A stretch of DNA of 64,000 bases from Serratia inhibens (GTDB taxonomy: Bacteria > Pseudomonadota > Gammaproteobacteria > Enterobacterales > Enterobacteriaceae): NCBI RefSeq assembly GCF_003591175.1, contig NZ_QYYG01000004.1:1-64000 (forward strand), in the 5' to 3' direction. Of the stretch, positions 46,894 to 56,197 are shown in pieces; the stretch's first letter is position 1, and every line of letters starts with the position of its first letter. Below the pieces are notes generated by a model. That model searched no databases. It saw only the letters and a list, made by a program, of their open reading frames with translations, and had not been told where the DNA came from. The position numbers were made by a program, and so were the translations under genes.

Positions 46894-47751
46894 TCAGGCT
46901 TCGATCGCCATTTTCAGTTTCTTCATGGCGTTCTTTTCCAACTGGCGCACACGCTCGGCGGAAACGCCGTACTGATCGGCCAGTTCCTGCAAAGTGGATT
47001 TGTTGTCGTCATCCAACCAGCGGGCGCGAATGATATGCTGGCTGCGCTCGTCCAGACCTTCCAGCGCGTAGGCCAGTTTGTCTGCGGCATTACTTTCCCA
47101 GTTATCTTCCTCGATGCCTTCGGCGAAGTCCGAGCTTTTGTCCTGCAGGTAGAGAACCGGCGCCATCGACTGACCATCGCGCGCGTCGTCGTCCGGCGTG
47201 GGATCGAAAGTCATATCCTGCGCCGCCATGCGGGACTCCATCTCACGCACGTCTTTGCTGGTCACGCCCAACTCGCGAGCTACCAGTTCCACCTCGTCCT
47301 GATTGAACCAACCCAGACGTTGCTTGGTTTTACGCAGGTTAAAGAACAGCTTGCGCTGTGCTTTGGTGGTAGCGACCTTGACGATACGCCAGTTGCGCAG
47401 CACGTATTCGTGAATTTCTGCCTTGATCCAATGCACCGCAAAGGACACCAGGCGCACCCCAACTTCCGGATTGAAGCGGCGTACAGCTTTCATCAGGCCG
47501 ATATTACCTTCCTGAATCAGGTCTGCCTGCGGCAGGCCGTAACCAGAGTAATTACGGGCAATATGAGCGACAAAGCGCAGGTGAGACAGGATCAGCTGCT
47601 TAGCGGCCTCCAGATCGCCCTGATAATGCAGCCGTTCAGCCAGCTCCCGCTCTTCCTCTGCCGTCAGCATCGGATAGGTGTTGGCGGCCCGGATATAGGC
47701 TTCCAAACTGCCCTGGGGCACTAAAGCTAAAGTTTGCATTTCTTTGGTCAT
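46894..47751 (-). CDS. rpoH: Heat-shock sigma factor RpoH (sigma-32)
   Basis: RpoH directs RNA polymerase to heat-shock promoters. The 285-aa protein has region 2 ([41 protein letters not shown]), the sigma-32-specific RpoH box [13 protein letters not shown] and the region 4 helix-turn-helix [29 protein letters not shown] precedes the ATG. It lies downstream of ftsX, as in E. coli. Confidence 0.98.
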   Translation of the reverse strand: MTKEMQTLALVPQGSLEAYIRAANTYPMLTAEEERELAERLHYQGDLEAAKQLILSHLRFVAHIARNYSGYGLPQADLIQEGNIGLMKAVRRFNPEVGVRLVSFAVHWIKAEIHEYVLRNWRIVKVATTKAQRKLFFNLRKTKQRLGWFNQDEVELVARELGVTSKDVREMESRMAAQDMTFDPTPDDDARDGQSMAPVLYLQDKSSDFAEGIEEDNWESNAADKLAYALEGLDERSQHIIRARWLDDDNKSTLQELADQYGVSAERVRQLEKNAMKKLKMAIEA

Positions 47752-47878
47752 TCAAACCCTCTCTTGAGAAAACAGGTCATGCAGGTGATTATTTACGGCG
47801 GGGAAAAGATTGATTTTACGGCAGTTGCTGTTGCAAAAGCGGTCCACACGCCGGGCACCCTAACATTTTGCTGCAAAT

Positions 47879-47905
47879 TTTGACCGTGTTCCGCCCTATA
47901 AGTTC
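47879..47905 (-). promoter_or_regulatory. Sigma-E (RpoE) type promoter of rpoH
   Basis: On the minus strand GAACTT (47900-47905), a 16-bp spacer and TCAAA (47879-47883) match the sigma-E promoter form. It corresponds to E. coli rpoH P3 in position and type, linking envelope stress or extreme heat to rpoH. Confidence 0.65.
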
Positions 47906-48008
47906 ACTGTTTTTCGATCGCATTGCAGATGACAATACGTGACGAAGGTGGAGACCGATAGGGAATTTGTGCGCTAAGAAGAGACTGAATGGTGCTTGCT
48001 TTACTGCC

Positions 48009-48058
48009 GGTAGCTCTTCTCCCGCAACACGCTCGGAGCAGCAGGAGAAGAGTATACC
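48009..48058. repeat. Long hairpin between ftsX and rpoH
   Basis: CTCTTCTCC (48014-48022) pairs perfectly with GGAGAAGAG (48044-48052), extended by GGTA and TACC at the ends. A run of seven A follows at 48059-48065. On the minus strand the T run precedes the stem, so it is not a classic terminator of ftsX. The rest of 47752-48067 holds rpoH promoters and no gene. Confidence 0.6.
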
Positions 48059-48067
48059 AAAAAAACT

Positions 48068-49021
48068 TTATTGTGGTGTAAATCGGCGTAAATGTTGCAC
48101 CGTCGCCAGCCAGGCGGCGATCCAGCCAATCATCGCGGAGATAATCAGCAGCAACAGCGCCTCATCCCACCCCAACCCATGCAGGGTAAAGGTGGTGCCG
48201 AACACTTTTGCCACGCCGGTCACCACCGACCCCAGTTTCCACACCAGCGCCCCGGACAGCAGCAGTGACAGCAGTGCGCCGAAAAAGCCGAGCATCGCCC
48301 CGCCGTTCAGGAACGGCCGCAGAATGAAGCCGTCGGTCGCGCCGATCAACTTCATCACATTGATGGTGTCGCGGCGGCTGAAGATGCTCAGACGCACGCT
48401 GTTGCCTATCACCAGGAAGACCGCCACAATCATCAGAATGCCGATCATCGCCGCCACCTGCCCCACCAACCCGGTCAGCGCCGCCAGGCGGGCAAACCAG
48501 CTGTCATCCATCCGCACTTCGTCCACCCCCTGAACCGCCGCCACGCGATCGCGCAGGGTATTGAGGGTTTCCGAACTCTGGAAGCTCATCTTCGGCGTGA
48601 TGATAGCCACGGCCGGCAGCGGGTTTTCTTCCAGCATATCCAGCGCACCGCCGAAGCCGGACCAGTTGCGGAATTCGCCCCGCGCCTCTTCGCGCGACAG
48701 GTAATTCACCTTCTCTACGCCGGCTTCCGCCTTGATGGCGTCGAGCACTTTCACCGCGGCGTCGTCATCGAGAGATTTATCCAGATACACCGTCAGCTGC
48801 GGCGTCGGATACCACTGGGTGGCCGCAGTGCTGACGTTTTTCCAGACGATATAACACAGGCTCGGCAGCGTCAGGGAGATGGCGATAACCATCACCGTCA
48901 GCAACGTCGCCAAAGGTTGACGCAGCATATCCTTGATGGCGTTCATCCAGGCATAGCGCCATTGTTCACGCCAGCCGCCACGCAGCGCCTTGCTCTTGGC
49001 GGTTTTTGCATTATTCGCCAT
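48068..49021 (-). CDS. ftsX: Cell division ABC transporter permease-like FtsX
   Basis: FtsX has four membrane helices and a large periplasmic loop that recruits and activates the EnvC-AmiAB peptidoglycan hydrolases. The 317-aa protein begins with a cytoplasmic basic tail, TM1 near residues 35-58, the periplasmic domain (about 60-200), then [20 protein letters not shown] near TM3. It overlaps the ftsE stop by 11 bp. E. coli FtsX (352 aa) has a longer N-terminus. Confidence 0.97.
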   Translation of the reverse strand: MANNAKTAKSKALRGGWREQWRYAWMNAIKDMLRQPLATLLTVMVIAISLTLPSLCYIVWKNVSTAATQWYPTPQLTVYLDKSLDDDAAVKVLDAIKAEAGVEKVNYLSREEARGEFRNWSGFGGALDMLEENPLPAVAIITPKMSFQSSETLNTLRDRVAAVQGVDEVRMDDSWFARLAALTGLVGQVAAMIGILMIVAVFLVIGNSVRLSIFSRRDTINVMKLIGATDGFILRPFLNGGAMLGFFGALLSLLLSGALVWKLGSVVTGVAKVFGTTFTLHGLGWDEALLLLIISAMIGWIAAWLATVQHLRRFTPQ

Positions 49022-49682
49022 GATGCGCTCCTCCAGCCATACGGCCCTGGCTCAGGCTCAGAATGCGGTAATTGCGACGGGCGATAAGCCCGGTATCGTG
49101 AGTGGCCATCAGCACGGTAACGCCAACACGGTTAAATTCTTCAAACAGGCGCAGAATGCCTTCCGACAACGCGTCATCCAGGTTACCGGTGGGTTCATCC
49201 GCCAGCAGCACCGCCGGTTTGTTCACCACCGCACGGGCGATGCCCACGCGCTGCTGTTCACCGCCGGACAGCTGAATCGGGAAGTTTTTCGCTTTATCCA
49301 GCAGCCCGACCTTGTCCAGCGCGGCGGAAACGCGGCGGCGGATGTCTTCGGTGCTGGCGCCGGCGATGATCAGCGGCATCGCCACGTTGTCATAGACCGT
49401 GCGATCCAGCAGCAGGTGGTGATCCTGGAAAATCATGCCGATCTGACGACGCAGAAACGGCACCTCGCTGTTTTTCAACCGGCTGATGTCGTGGCCACCA
49501 AACCAGATATGGCCGGCGCTTGGTCGTTCGATACCACAAATCAGTTTCAGCAGGGTACTCTTCCCCGCGCCGGAATGGCCGGTCAGAAACGCCATCTCCG
49601 CCGGGCGCAGATGGAAATCTACCCCCTGCAGCGCTTGCCGTCCGCCCAGATAAGCTTTACTGACCTGTTCAAAGCGAATCAT
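49011..49682 (-). CDS. ftsE: Cell division ATP-binding protein FtsE
   Basis: FtsE is the ATPase partner of FtsX. The 223-aa protein has Walker [14 protein letters not shown], signature [17 protein letters not shown] and Walker [13 protein letters not shown]. It follows ftsY by 5 bp and precedes ftsX: ftsYEX as in E. coli. Confidence 0.98.
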   Translation of the reverse strand: MIRFEQVSKAYLGGRQALQGVDFHLRPAEMAFLTGHSGAGKSTLLKLICGIERPSAGHIWFGGHDISRLKNSEVPFLRRQIGMIFQDHHLLLDRTVYDNVAMPLIIAGASTEDIRRRVSAALDKVGLLDKAKNFPIQLSGGEQQRVGIARAVVNKPAVLLADEPTGNLDDALSEGILRLFEEFNRVGVTVLMATHDTGLIARRNYRILSLSQGRMAGGAHHGE

Positions 49683-49687
49683 CCGTA

Positions 49688-51286
49688 TTAATCCTCTCGG
49701 GCAAAAAGTGCCTCAATAAAATCGTCAGCCTTAAATGGCCGCAAATCTTCGATACCTTCCCCAACGCCAATATAGCGAATCGGGATTTCGAACTGATCGG
49801 CAATGGCGAAGATCACCCCGCCCTTGGCGGTACCGTCCAGTTTAGTCAGAGTGATGCCGGTTAAGCCCACGGCTTCATTAAATAATTTCGCCTGGCTGAC
49901 AGCATTCTGTCCGGTGCTGGCATCAAGAGTCAGCATAACCTCATGGGGGGCCTGGTCGTCCAGTTTTTTCATGACGCGGACGATCTTCTTCAGCTCTTCC
50001 ATCAGATGCGCCTTGTTCTGCAAGCGGCCGGCGGTATCCGCGAGCAGCACGTCAATACCGCGCGCCTTGGCAGCCTGCACCGCGTCGTAGATCACCGAAG
50101 CGGAGTCCGCGCCGGTATGCTGCGCCACCACAGAAATACGGTTGCGCTCGCCCCACACTTGCAATTGCTCCACCGCCGCCGCACGGAAGGTATCCCCCGC
50201 CGCCAGCATCACCGATTTGCCTTCCGCCTGGAACTGACGAGCCAGCTTGCCGATGGTGGTGGTTTTCCCCACGCCGTTCACCCCAACCATCAGAATGACA
50301 TAGGGGTTTTTACCGCCAACATCCAGCGGTTGTTCAACTTTAGTCAGAATTTCAGACATTTCCTCCTTCAGCTTGCCATACAGCGCCTCGGCGTCTTTCA
50401 ACTGCTTACGACTGGCGTGCTGGGTAAGGGAGGTAATGATTTTACTGGTGGTCTCCACGCCGACGTCGGCAATCAGCAACTGTTCTTCCAGCTCTTCAAA
50501 CAGATCGTCGTCGATTTTCTTGCCGCGGAACAGGCCGATAAAACCGGAGCCCAGGTTCTGCTTGGTTTTTACCAGGCTGCGCTTCAGGCGGGCAAAGAAG
50601 CCTTCTTTGGTCGGACGTTCCTGCTCTTGAGTGACCGCCGGGGCCGGCAACTCGCCTTCCGCCGATTCGGGCTCTTGTTCTTCTGTTGCAACAACGGCTG
50701 GAGCAATGATAATCGGCTCAAGCGCAACGCTGACCGGCAGAGGCTCTGCTTCTGGCTCTGCTTCTGGCTCTGGCTCTGCTTCTGGCTCTGGCTCTGCTTC
50801 TGGCTCTGCTTCTGGCTCTGGCTCTGGCTCAACCAACGCCTCAATCATTTCCGGCTCAGGTTCAACAATCGGCTCAGGCTCGACGGCAGGTGCGATGAGT
50901 TCAGGCTCCGCTGCAATGACCGCAACCGGCTCAAGGATCTCTTCAGCCTCAGGCTGCTGTTGCGCCGCCACCTGTTCGGTGAGGGTGACAACCTCTTCCG
51001 CCAACGCTTGCGCCGGGGTGGCATGCTCAGCGACGGCAGGTAAGCTTTCGGCGATGTGTTCGCCGGTCAGGCTGCCGTCCCATTCCCCTGGGGTATCAAC
51101 GGAGGCGGCAGGTTCAGATTCCTGGGCGGGGAGCTTGTCGTCCAGCGGGGCGGCAACCGGTTCAACCGGCGTCTCCACGGCCTGATTTTCCGTCTGCTCT
51201 ACCGACGGTTCAGGTTGCGATTGCTCTTCTTCCTTCTGGCCGAAGCCCAGCCAGGAGAAAAACCCACGTTTCTTATCTTTTGCCAT
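49688..51286 (-). CDS. ftsY: Signal recognition particle receptor FtsY
   Basis: FtsY docks SRP-ribosome complexes at the inner membrane. The 532-aa protein has a long acidic A domain (residues 1 to about 230), then the NG GTPase domain with GVNGVGKTTTIGKLA (G1), DTFRAAA (G2), DTAGR (G3) and TKLDGTAKGG (G4). Within the A domain a (Glu-Pro/Ala-Glu) repeat encoded by GGCTCT/GCTTCT hexamers (about 50736-50830) makes it longer than E. coli FtsY (497 aa). First gene of ftsYEX. Confidence 0.98.
   Translation of the reverse strand: MAKDKKRGFFSWLGFGQKEEEQSQPEPSVEQTENQAVETPVEPVAAPLDDKLPAQESEPAASVDTPGEWDGSLTGEHIAESLPAVAEHATPAQALAEEVVTLTEQVAAQQQPEAEEILEPVAVIAAEPELIAPAVEPEPIVEPEPEMIEALVEPEPEPEAEPEAEPEPEAEPEPEAEPEAEPLPVSVALEPIIIAPAVVATEEQEPESAEGELPAPAVTQEQERPTKEGFFARLKRSLVKTKQNLGSGFIGLFRGKKIDDDLFEELEEQLLIADVGVETTSKIITSLTQHASRKQLKDAEALYGKLKEEMSEILTKVEQPLDVGGKNPYVILMVGVNGVGKTTTIGKLARQFQAEGKSVMLAAGDTFRAAAVEQLQVWGERNRISVVAQHTGADSASVIYDAVQAAKARGIDVLLADTAGRLQNKAHLMEELKKIVRVMKKLDDQAPHEVMLTLDASTGQNAVSQAKLFNEAVGLTGITLTKLDGTAKGGVIFAIADQFEIPIRYIGVGEGIEDLRPFKADDFIEALFARED
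50736..50830. repeat. Hexanucleotide repeat tract within ftsY
   Basis: The plus strand reads repeated GGCTCT and GCTTCT units over about 95 bp. On the coding strand this gives alternating Glu-Pro and Glu-Ala. The unit is a multiple of three, so length change would add or remove residues without a frameshift. Confidence 0.85.
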
Positions 51287-51507
51287 GTGATGACTCTACT
51301 CCGTACCTAAGGCTTGCTTATGCTGACAATAATCCGCCGAGTCTATCACTTTCCCTCGCGCAGCAACACGCATCCGGTATGCTTTCCACTGTGAAATCAG
51401 GCAACAAAGTTTTACCGTTCCCCCCGGGGCGTCTCACCGGTAGAATAGAGGCAACTTTTCGTTAACTCGTGCGGCCTCGCGGCCAGAGAAAGAAATAAAG
51501 CAAACCT

Positions 51508-52128
51508 ATGACAAGACTATCGCCACGGGCGACGGCAAAAAAACCGCCCCAGGCCGCGGCCGGGCAGATCCGCATCATCGGCGGCCAATGGCGCGGGCGT
51601 AAACTGCCGGTGCCGAACAGCCCGGGGCTGCGTCCGACCACCGATCGCGTCCGCGAAACCCTGTTCAACTGGCTGGCGCCGGTCATTCAGGGTGCGCGCT
51701 GCCTGGACTGTTTTGCCGGCAGCGGTGCACTGGGATTGGAGGCGCTGTCACGCTATGCCGGCAGCGCCACGCTACTGGAATTTGAACGCCCGGTGGCACA
51801 GCAGTTGGAGAAAAACCTGGCACTGCTGCAGGGTAAAGGCACGGTGGTCAACACCAACACGCTGAACTGGCTGGCGGGCAACGGCCAGCCGTTTGACGTG
51901 GTGTTTCTCGATCCGCCGTTCCGCAAAGGGCTGCTGGCAGAAACCGTCACCCTGCTGGAACAGCAGGGCTGGCTGGCCGATGAGGCCTGGATTTACGTAG
52001 AGGCCGAGGCGGAAAGTGCCGCGGCCGACGTGCCGGCCAACTGGCAATTACACCGGGAAAAAGTCGCCGGTCAGGTCGCTTACCGGCTTTATATTCGTTC
52101 GCAAGAGAAAACCGACAATGCTGATTAA
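51508..52128 (+). CDS. rsmD: 16S rRNA (guanine966-N2)-methyltransferase RsmD
   Basis: RsmD methylates G966 of 16S rRNA. The 206-aa protein has IRIIGGQWRGRKLPVP, the substrate motif LRPTTDRVRETLFNWL, SAM motif DCFAGSGALGLEALSR and catalytic DPPF (VVFLDPPFRKG). Divergent from ftsY over a 221-bp gap. Its end overlaps yhhL by 11 bp. Confidence 0.97.
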   Translation: MTRLSPRATAKKPPQAAAGQIRIIGGQWRGRKLPVPNSPGLRPTTDRVRETLFNWLAPVIQGARCLDCFAGSGALGLEALSRYAGSATLLEFERPVAQQLEKNLALLQGKGTVVNTNTLNWLAGNGQPFDVVFLDPPFRKGLLAETVTLLEQQGWLADEAWIYVEAEAESAAADVPANWQLHREKVAGQVAYRLYIRSQEKTDNAD

Positions 52129-52390
52129 TCTGGGCCGCCTGCTGATGCTGTGCGTATGGGGCTTTCTGCTCTCCAATCTGTTCCACCCTTTTCCCAAGCC
52201 GCTGAAGTATTTCATCGACGTGGCGCTGTTCTTTATGGTGGTGATGCACGGGCTGCAACTGGTGTTACTGAAGTCCACCCAGCCGAAAGATCAGCCGATA
52301 AGCTACTGGCAGGAAGCCAAGATCTTCATCTTTGGCGTATTCGAACTGCTGGCCTGGCAGAAAAAGCAGCCGCCAATTAAAAGGAAATAA
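52118..52390 (+). CDS. yhhL: DUF1145 membrane protein YhhL
   Basis: The 90-aa protein has two membrane helices (LGRLLMLCVWGFLLSNLF and FIDVALFFMVVMHGLQLVLL) and a basic C-terminus. It matches E. coli YhhL in size and in its position after rsmD. Function is unknown. The ATG lies inside the rsmD end, so translation is coupled. Confidence 0.88.
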   Translation: MLINLGRLLMLCVWGFLLSNLFHPFPKPLKYFIDVALFFMVVMHGLQLVLLKSTQPKDQPISYWQEAKIFIFGVFELLAWQKKQPPIKRK

Positions 52391-52419
52391 CCCGTTCGGG
52401 CGCGGCATCCGGTGCCTCG

Positions 52420-52782
52420 CTATTGCGATTGCCGAGCGGTAAATGAGACGTATCTTGTTCCCTGCATGCTCAGCGTGCCTTGCGCGCCCTTTTCGATCGG
52501 GTTGTACTGCCACTGTTTCAGCCGCAGCCGGATGTCCTCACCGCCGCGCAACGGGGTGAACACTACCTCATAATGCATCGGCTCATTGACCATCTGTTCG
52601 CGCTGGCGCGAACGGGTGGTCGCCACGGGAAACTCGCGCTTGTCGCTCACCTTGACCTGCAAGCTGCGCACCGGCGCGCGGTCATTTTCCGCCTCGGCCC
52701 GGCGCTGGTTGAAGTAACGGTGCGTCGCCAGCACGGCGATCAACGCAATCACGGCGATAAAAAACAGCGGCGGCTTACTCAT
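52420..52782 (-). CDS. yhhM: DUF2500 protein YhhM
   Basis: The 120-aa protein has one N-terminal membrane helix ([20 protein letters not shown]), then a polar domain ending [13 protein letters not shown], as in E. coli YhhM (119 aa). Function is unknown. The ATG at 52782 with GGGA upstream is preferred over one 12 bp earlier. Convergent with yhhL. Confidence 0.88.
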   Translation of the reverse strand: MSKPPLFFIAVIALIAVLATHRYFNQRRAEAENDRAPVRSLQVKVSDKREFPVATTRSRQREQMVNEPMHYEVVFTPLRGGEDIRLRLKQWQYNPIEKGAQGTLSMQGTRYVSFTARQSQ

Positions 52783-52943
52783 CTTTATTCCCATTCCTTT
52801 CGCGGTTAAATCGGCGTAAACATAGCATTCTCAAGAAAGCATTGTCGATTGCAGGCGCGCTGCCTACACTGCACATAGGAAGTGACACTGGTGACAATTT
52901 GGAGCCGTGCTCTGCGGCTCCCATAATGAATAAGGAAGACACA

Positions 52944-53570
52944 ATGAGTTGGCCGTTCCTTGCCGTATTCTTTTCCGGTTGGCTGTTCGTAGACGCCTCC
53001 TATCGTGGGCCACGCTGGCAACGTTGGGTATTTAAACCGCTTACTCTGCTGCTGCTGTTGCTGCTGGCCTGGCAAGCGCCGGTGCTGGGTGCCGCAGGCT
53101 ATCTGATCGTCCTCGGGCTGGTCGCGACGCTGATCGCCGACGCCTTGCTGCTGCTTCCGCGTGAGCGTGTCTTGTACGCCATCGGCGCATTTTTCCTTTC
53201 GCACCTGCTTTATACCCTGAGCTTCGCCAGCCAGATGACTTTCAGCCTGTTTTGGCCGCTGCCGTTGGCGCTGCTGATTATCGGCGTGTTGCTGTTGGCG
53301 ACGATCTGGACCCGGCTGGAGGACATGCGCTGGCCAATCGCCACCTACGTAGCGATGACGTTGCTGATGGTGTGGTTGGCGGGTGAACATTACTTCATGC
53401 GCAGCACCGATTTTGGCTTCTCGCTGTTGGCGGGCACCTCGCTGCTGCTGTTAGCCAACGTGGTGTGGCTACTTAACCGTTACCGCTTTAGTTTCAGGGC
53501 GGCGGATGCGGTGGTGGCGTTTTGTTACTTCTCCGGCCATTTCCTGATCGTCCGCTCGTTATACCTGTAA
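52944..53570 (+). CDS. yhhN: YhhN family integral membrane protein
   Basis: The 208-aa protein equals E. coli YhhN in length and shares [23 protein letters not shown] and the C-terminus [13 protein letters not shown]. About eight membrane helices. The family includes the eukaryotic lysoplasmalogenase TMEM86; the bacterial role is uncertain. AAGGA precedes the ATG. In E. coli zntA follows directly; here the inh-serralysin pair intervenes. Confidence 0.93.
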   Translation: MSWPFLAVFFSGWLFVDASYRGPRWQRWVFKPLTLLLLLLLAWQAPVLGAAGYLIVLGLVATLIADALLLLPRERVLYAIGAFFLSHLLYTLSFASQMTFSLFWPLPLALLIIGVLLLATIWTRLEDMRWPIATYVAMTLLMVWLAGEHYFMRSTDFGFSLLAGTSLLLLANVVWLLNRYRFSFRAADAVVAFCYFSGHFLIVRSLYL

Positions 53571-53580
53571 ATGCCCAGGG

Positions 53581-53606
53581 CGGGTTCGGGCTACCGAACC
53601 CGTTTT
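53581..53606 (+). terminator. Intrinsic terminator of yhhN
   Basis: CGGGTTCGG (53581-53589) pairs with CCGAACCCG (53594-53602) around a 4-base loop, followed by TTTT. It starts 10 bp after the yhhN stop. Confidence 0.88.
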
Positions 53607-53607
53607 A

Positions 53608-53985
53608 TTATCTCAGCGCCTTCAGAGTCAGGCCATCCTCCGCCCCGGGTTGGTTGCGGTAACTCTCGCCGTCGCGCGAAAAGAACGCCAGCGTACTGCC
53701 ATCGGCCTGCAACAGCGCGATGCCATCCGGCGCCGGGCGCCAACCAACGACCTCTGCCGTAAACAGCTTTTTCAGACAGTGCTGAGGATCCACCAGCCGA
53801 TAGCCGTTGGTTTCACTTTGTTCGCCAGCCAAAAATTCAATCTGACACTGCTGTTCGGCATCGGCGATCAGCCATTGCCCCGCCAGCGACTTCGCGGAAG
53901 GAAGAACCAAACTGCCGGCCATAACTGCTCCCGTAACCATCATGCCTCCCGCCATCACGGCGGCCCACGCTAAACTGCCTTTCAT
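53608..53985 (-). CDS. inh: Serralysin inhibitor Inh (AprI/SmaPI family)
   Basis: This 125-aa precursor is a periplasmic inhibitor that protects the cell from its own serralysin-type protease. It has a signal peptide ending near VMA (about residue 22) and a mature start GSLVLPSAKSLAGQW. In this family the N-terminus enters the protease cleft. Two cysteines (QQCQIEF, PQHCLKKL) form the barrel disulfide. AGGAG precedes the ATG. It lies 55 bp downstream of the protease gene, with a 12-bp hairpin between. Confidence 0.92.
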   Translation of the reverse strand: MKGSLAWAAVMAGGMMVTGAVMAGSLVLPSAKSLAGQWLIADAEQQCQIEFLAGEQSETNGYRLVDPQHCLKKLFTAEVVGWRPAPDGIALLQADGSTLAFFSRDGESYRNQPGAEDGLTLKALR

Positions 53986-53997
53986 GTTAACTCCTGC

Positions 53998-54029
53998 ATA
54001 ACGCCCGGCCAGGCTGCGCCGGGCGTTAT
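53998..54029 (-). repeat. Perfect 12-bp hairpin between serralysin and inhibitor genes
   Basis: ATAACGCCCGGC (53998-54009) and GCCGGGCGTTAT (54018-54029) pair perfectly with an 8-base loop. No T run follows on the minus strand. It ends a few bases before the AGGAG of inh, so it may lower inhibitor translation or stabilise the protease mRNA 3' end. Confidence 0.8.
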
Positions 54030-54040
54030 GATGTTCATTG

Positions 54041-56125
<2,085 letters not shown>

Positions 56126-56157
56126 TTGACTCTGGAGTTGACTCCAGGGTGTAGAGT
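56126..56157 (+). promoter_or_regulatory. ZntR-controlled promoter of zntA
   Basis: TTGACT (56126-56131) and TAGAGT (56152-56157) are separated by 20 bp, the long spacer of MerR-family promoters. The spacer holds the dyad ACTCTGGAGT-TG-ACTCCAGGGT (56129-56150), nearly identical to the E. coli zntA ZntR site. Zn(II)-loaded ZntR should activate it. Confidence 0.93.
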
Positions 56158-56197
56158 CGGCGCAATGAACATCATTAACTGCCCGGAGGGGGACGTT

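Noticed and set aside
50736-50830. Possible CRISPR or tandem-repeat array
   Set aside because: The repeat unit is only 6 bp, with no spacers, and it lies in frame inside ftsY.
56126-56197. N-terminal extension of ZntA from an upstream ATG
   Set aside because: This stretch is the ZntR promoter and 5' leader; a strong GGAGG precedes the ATG at 56198.
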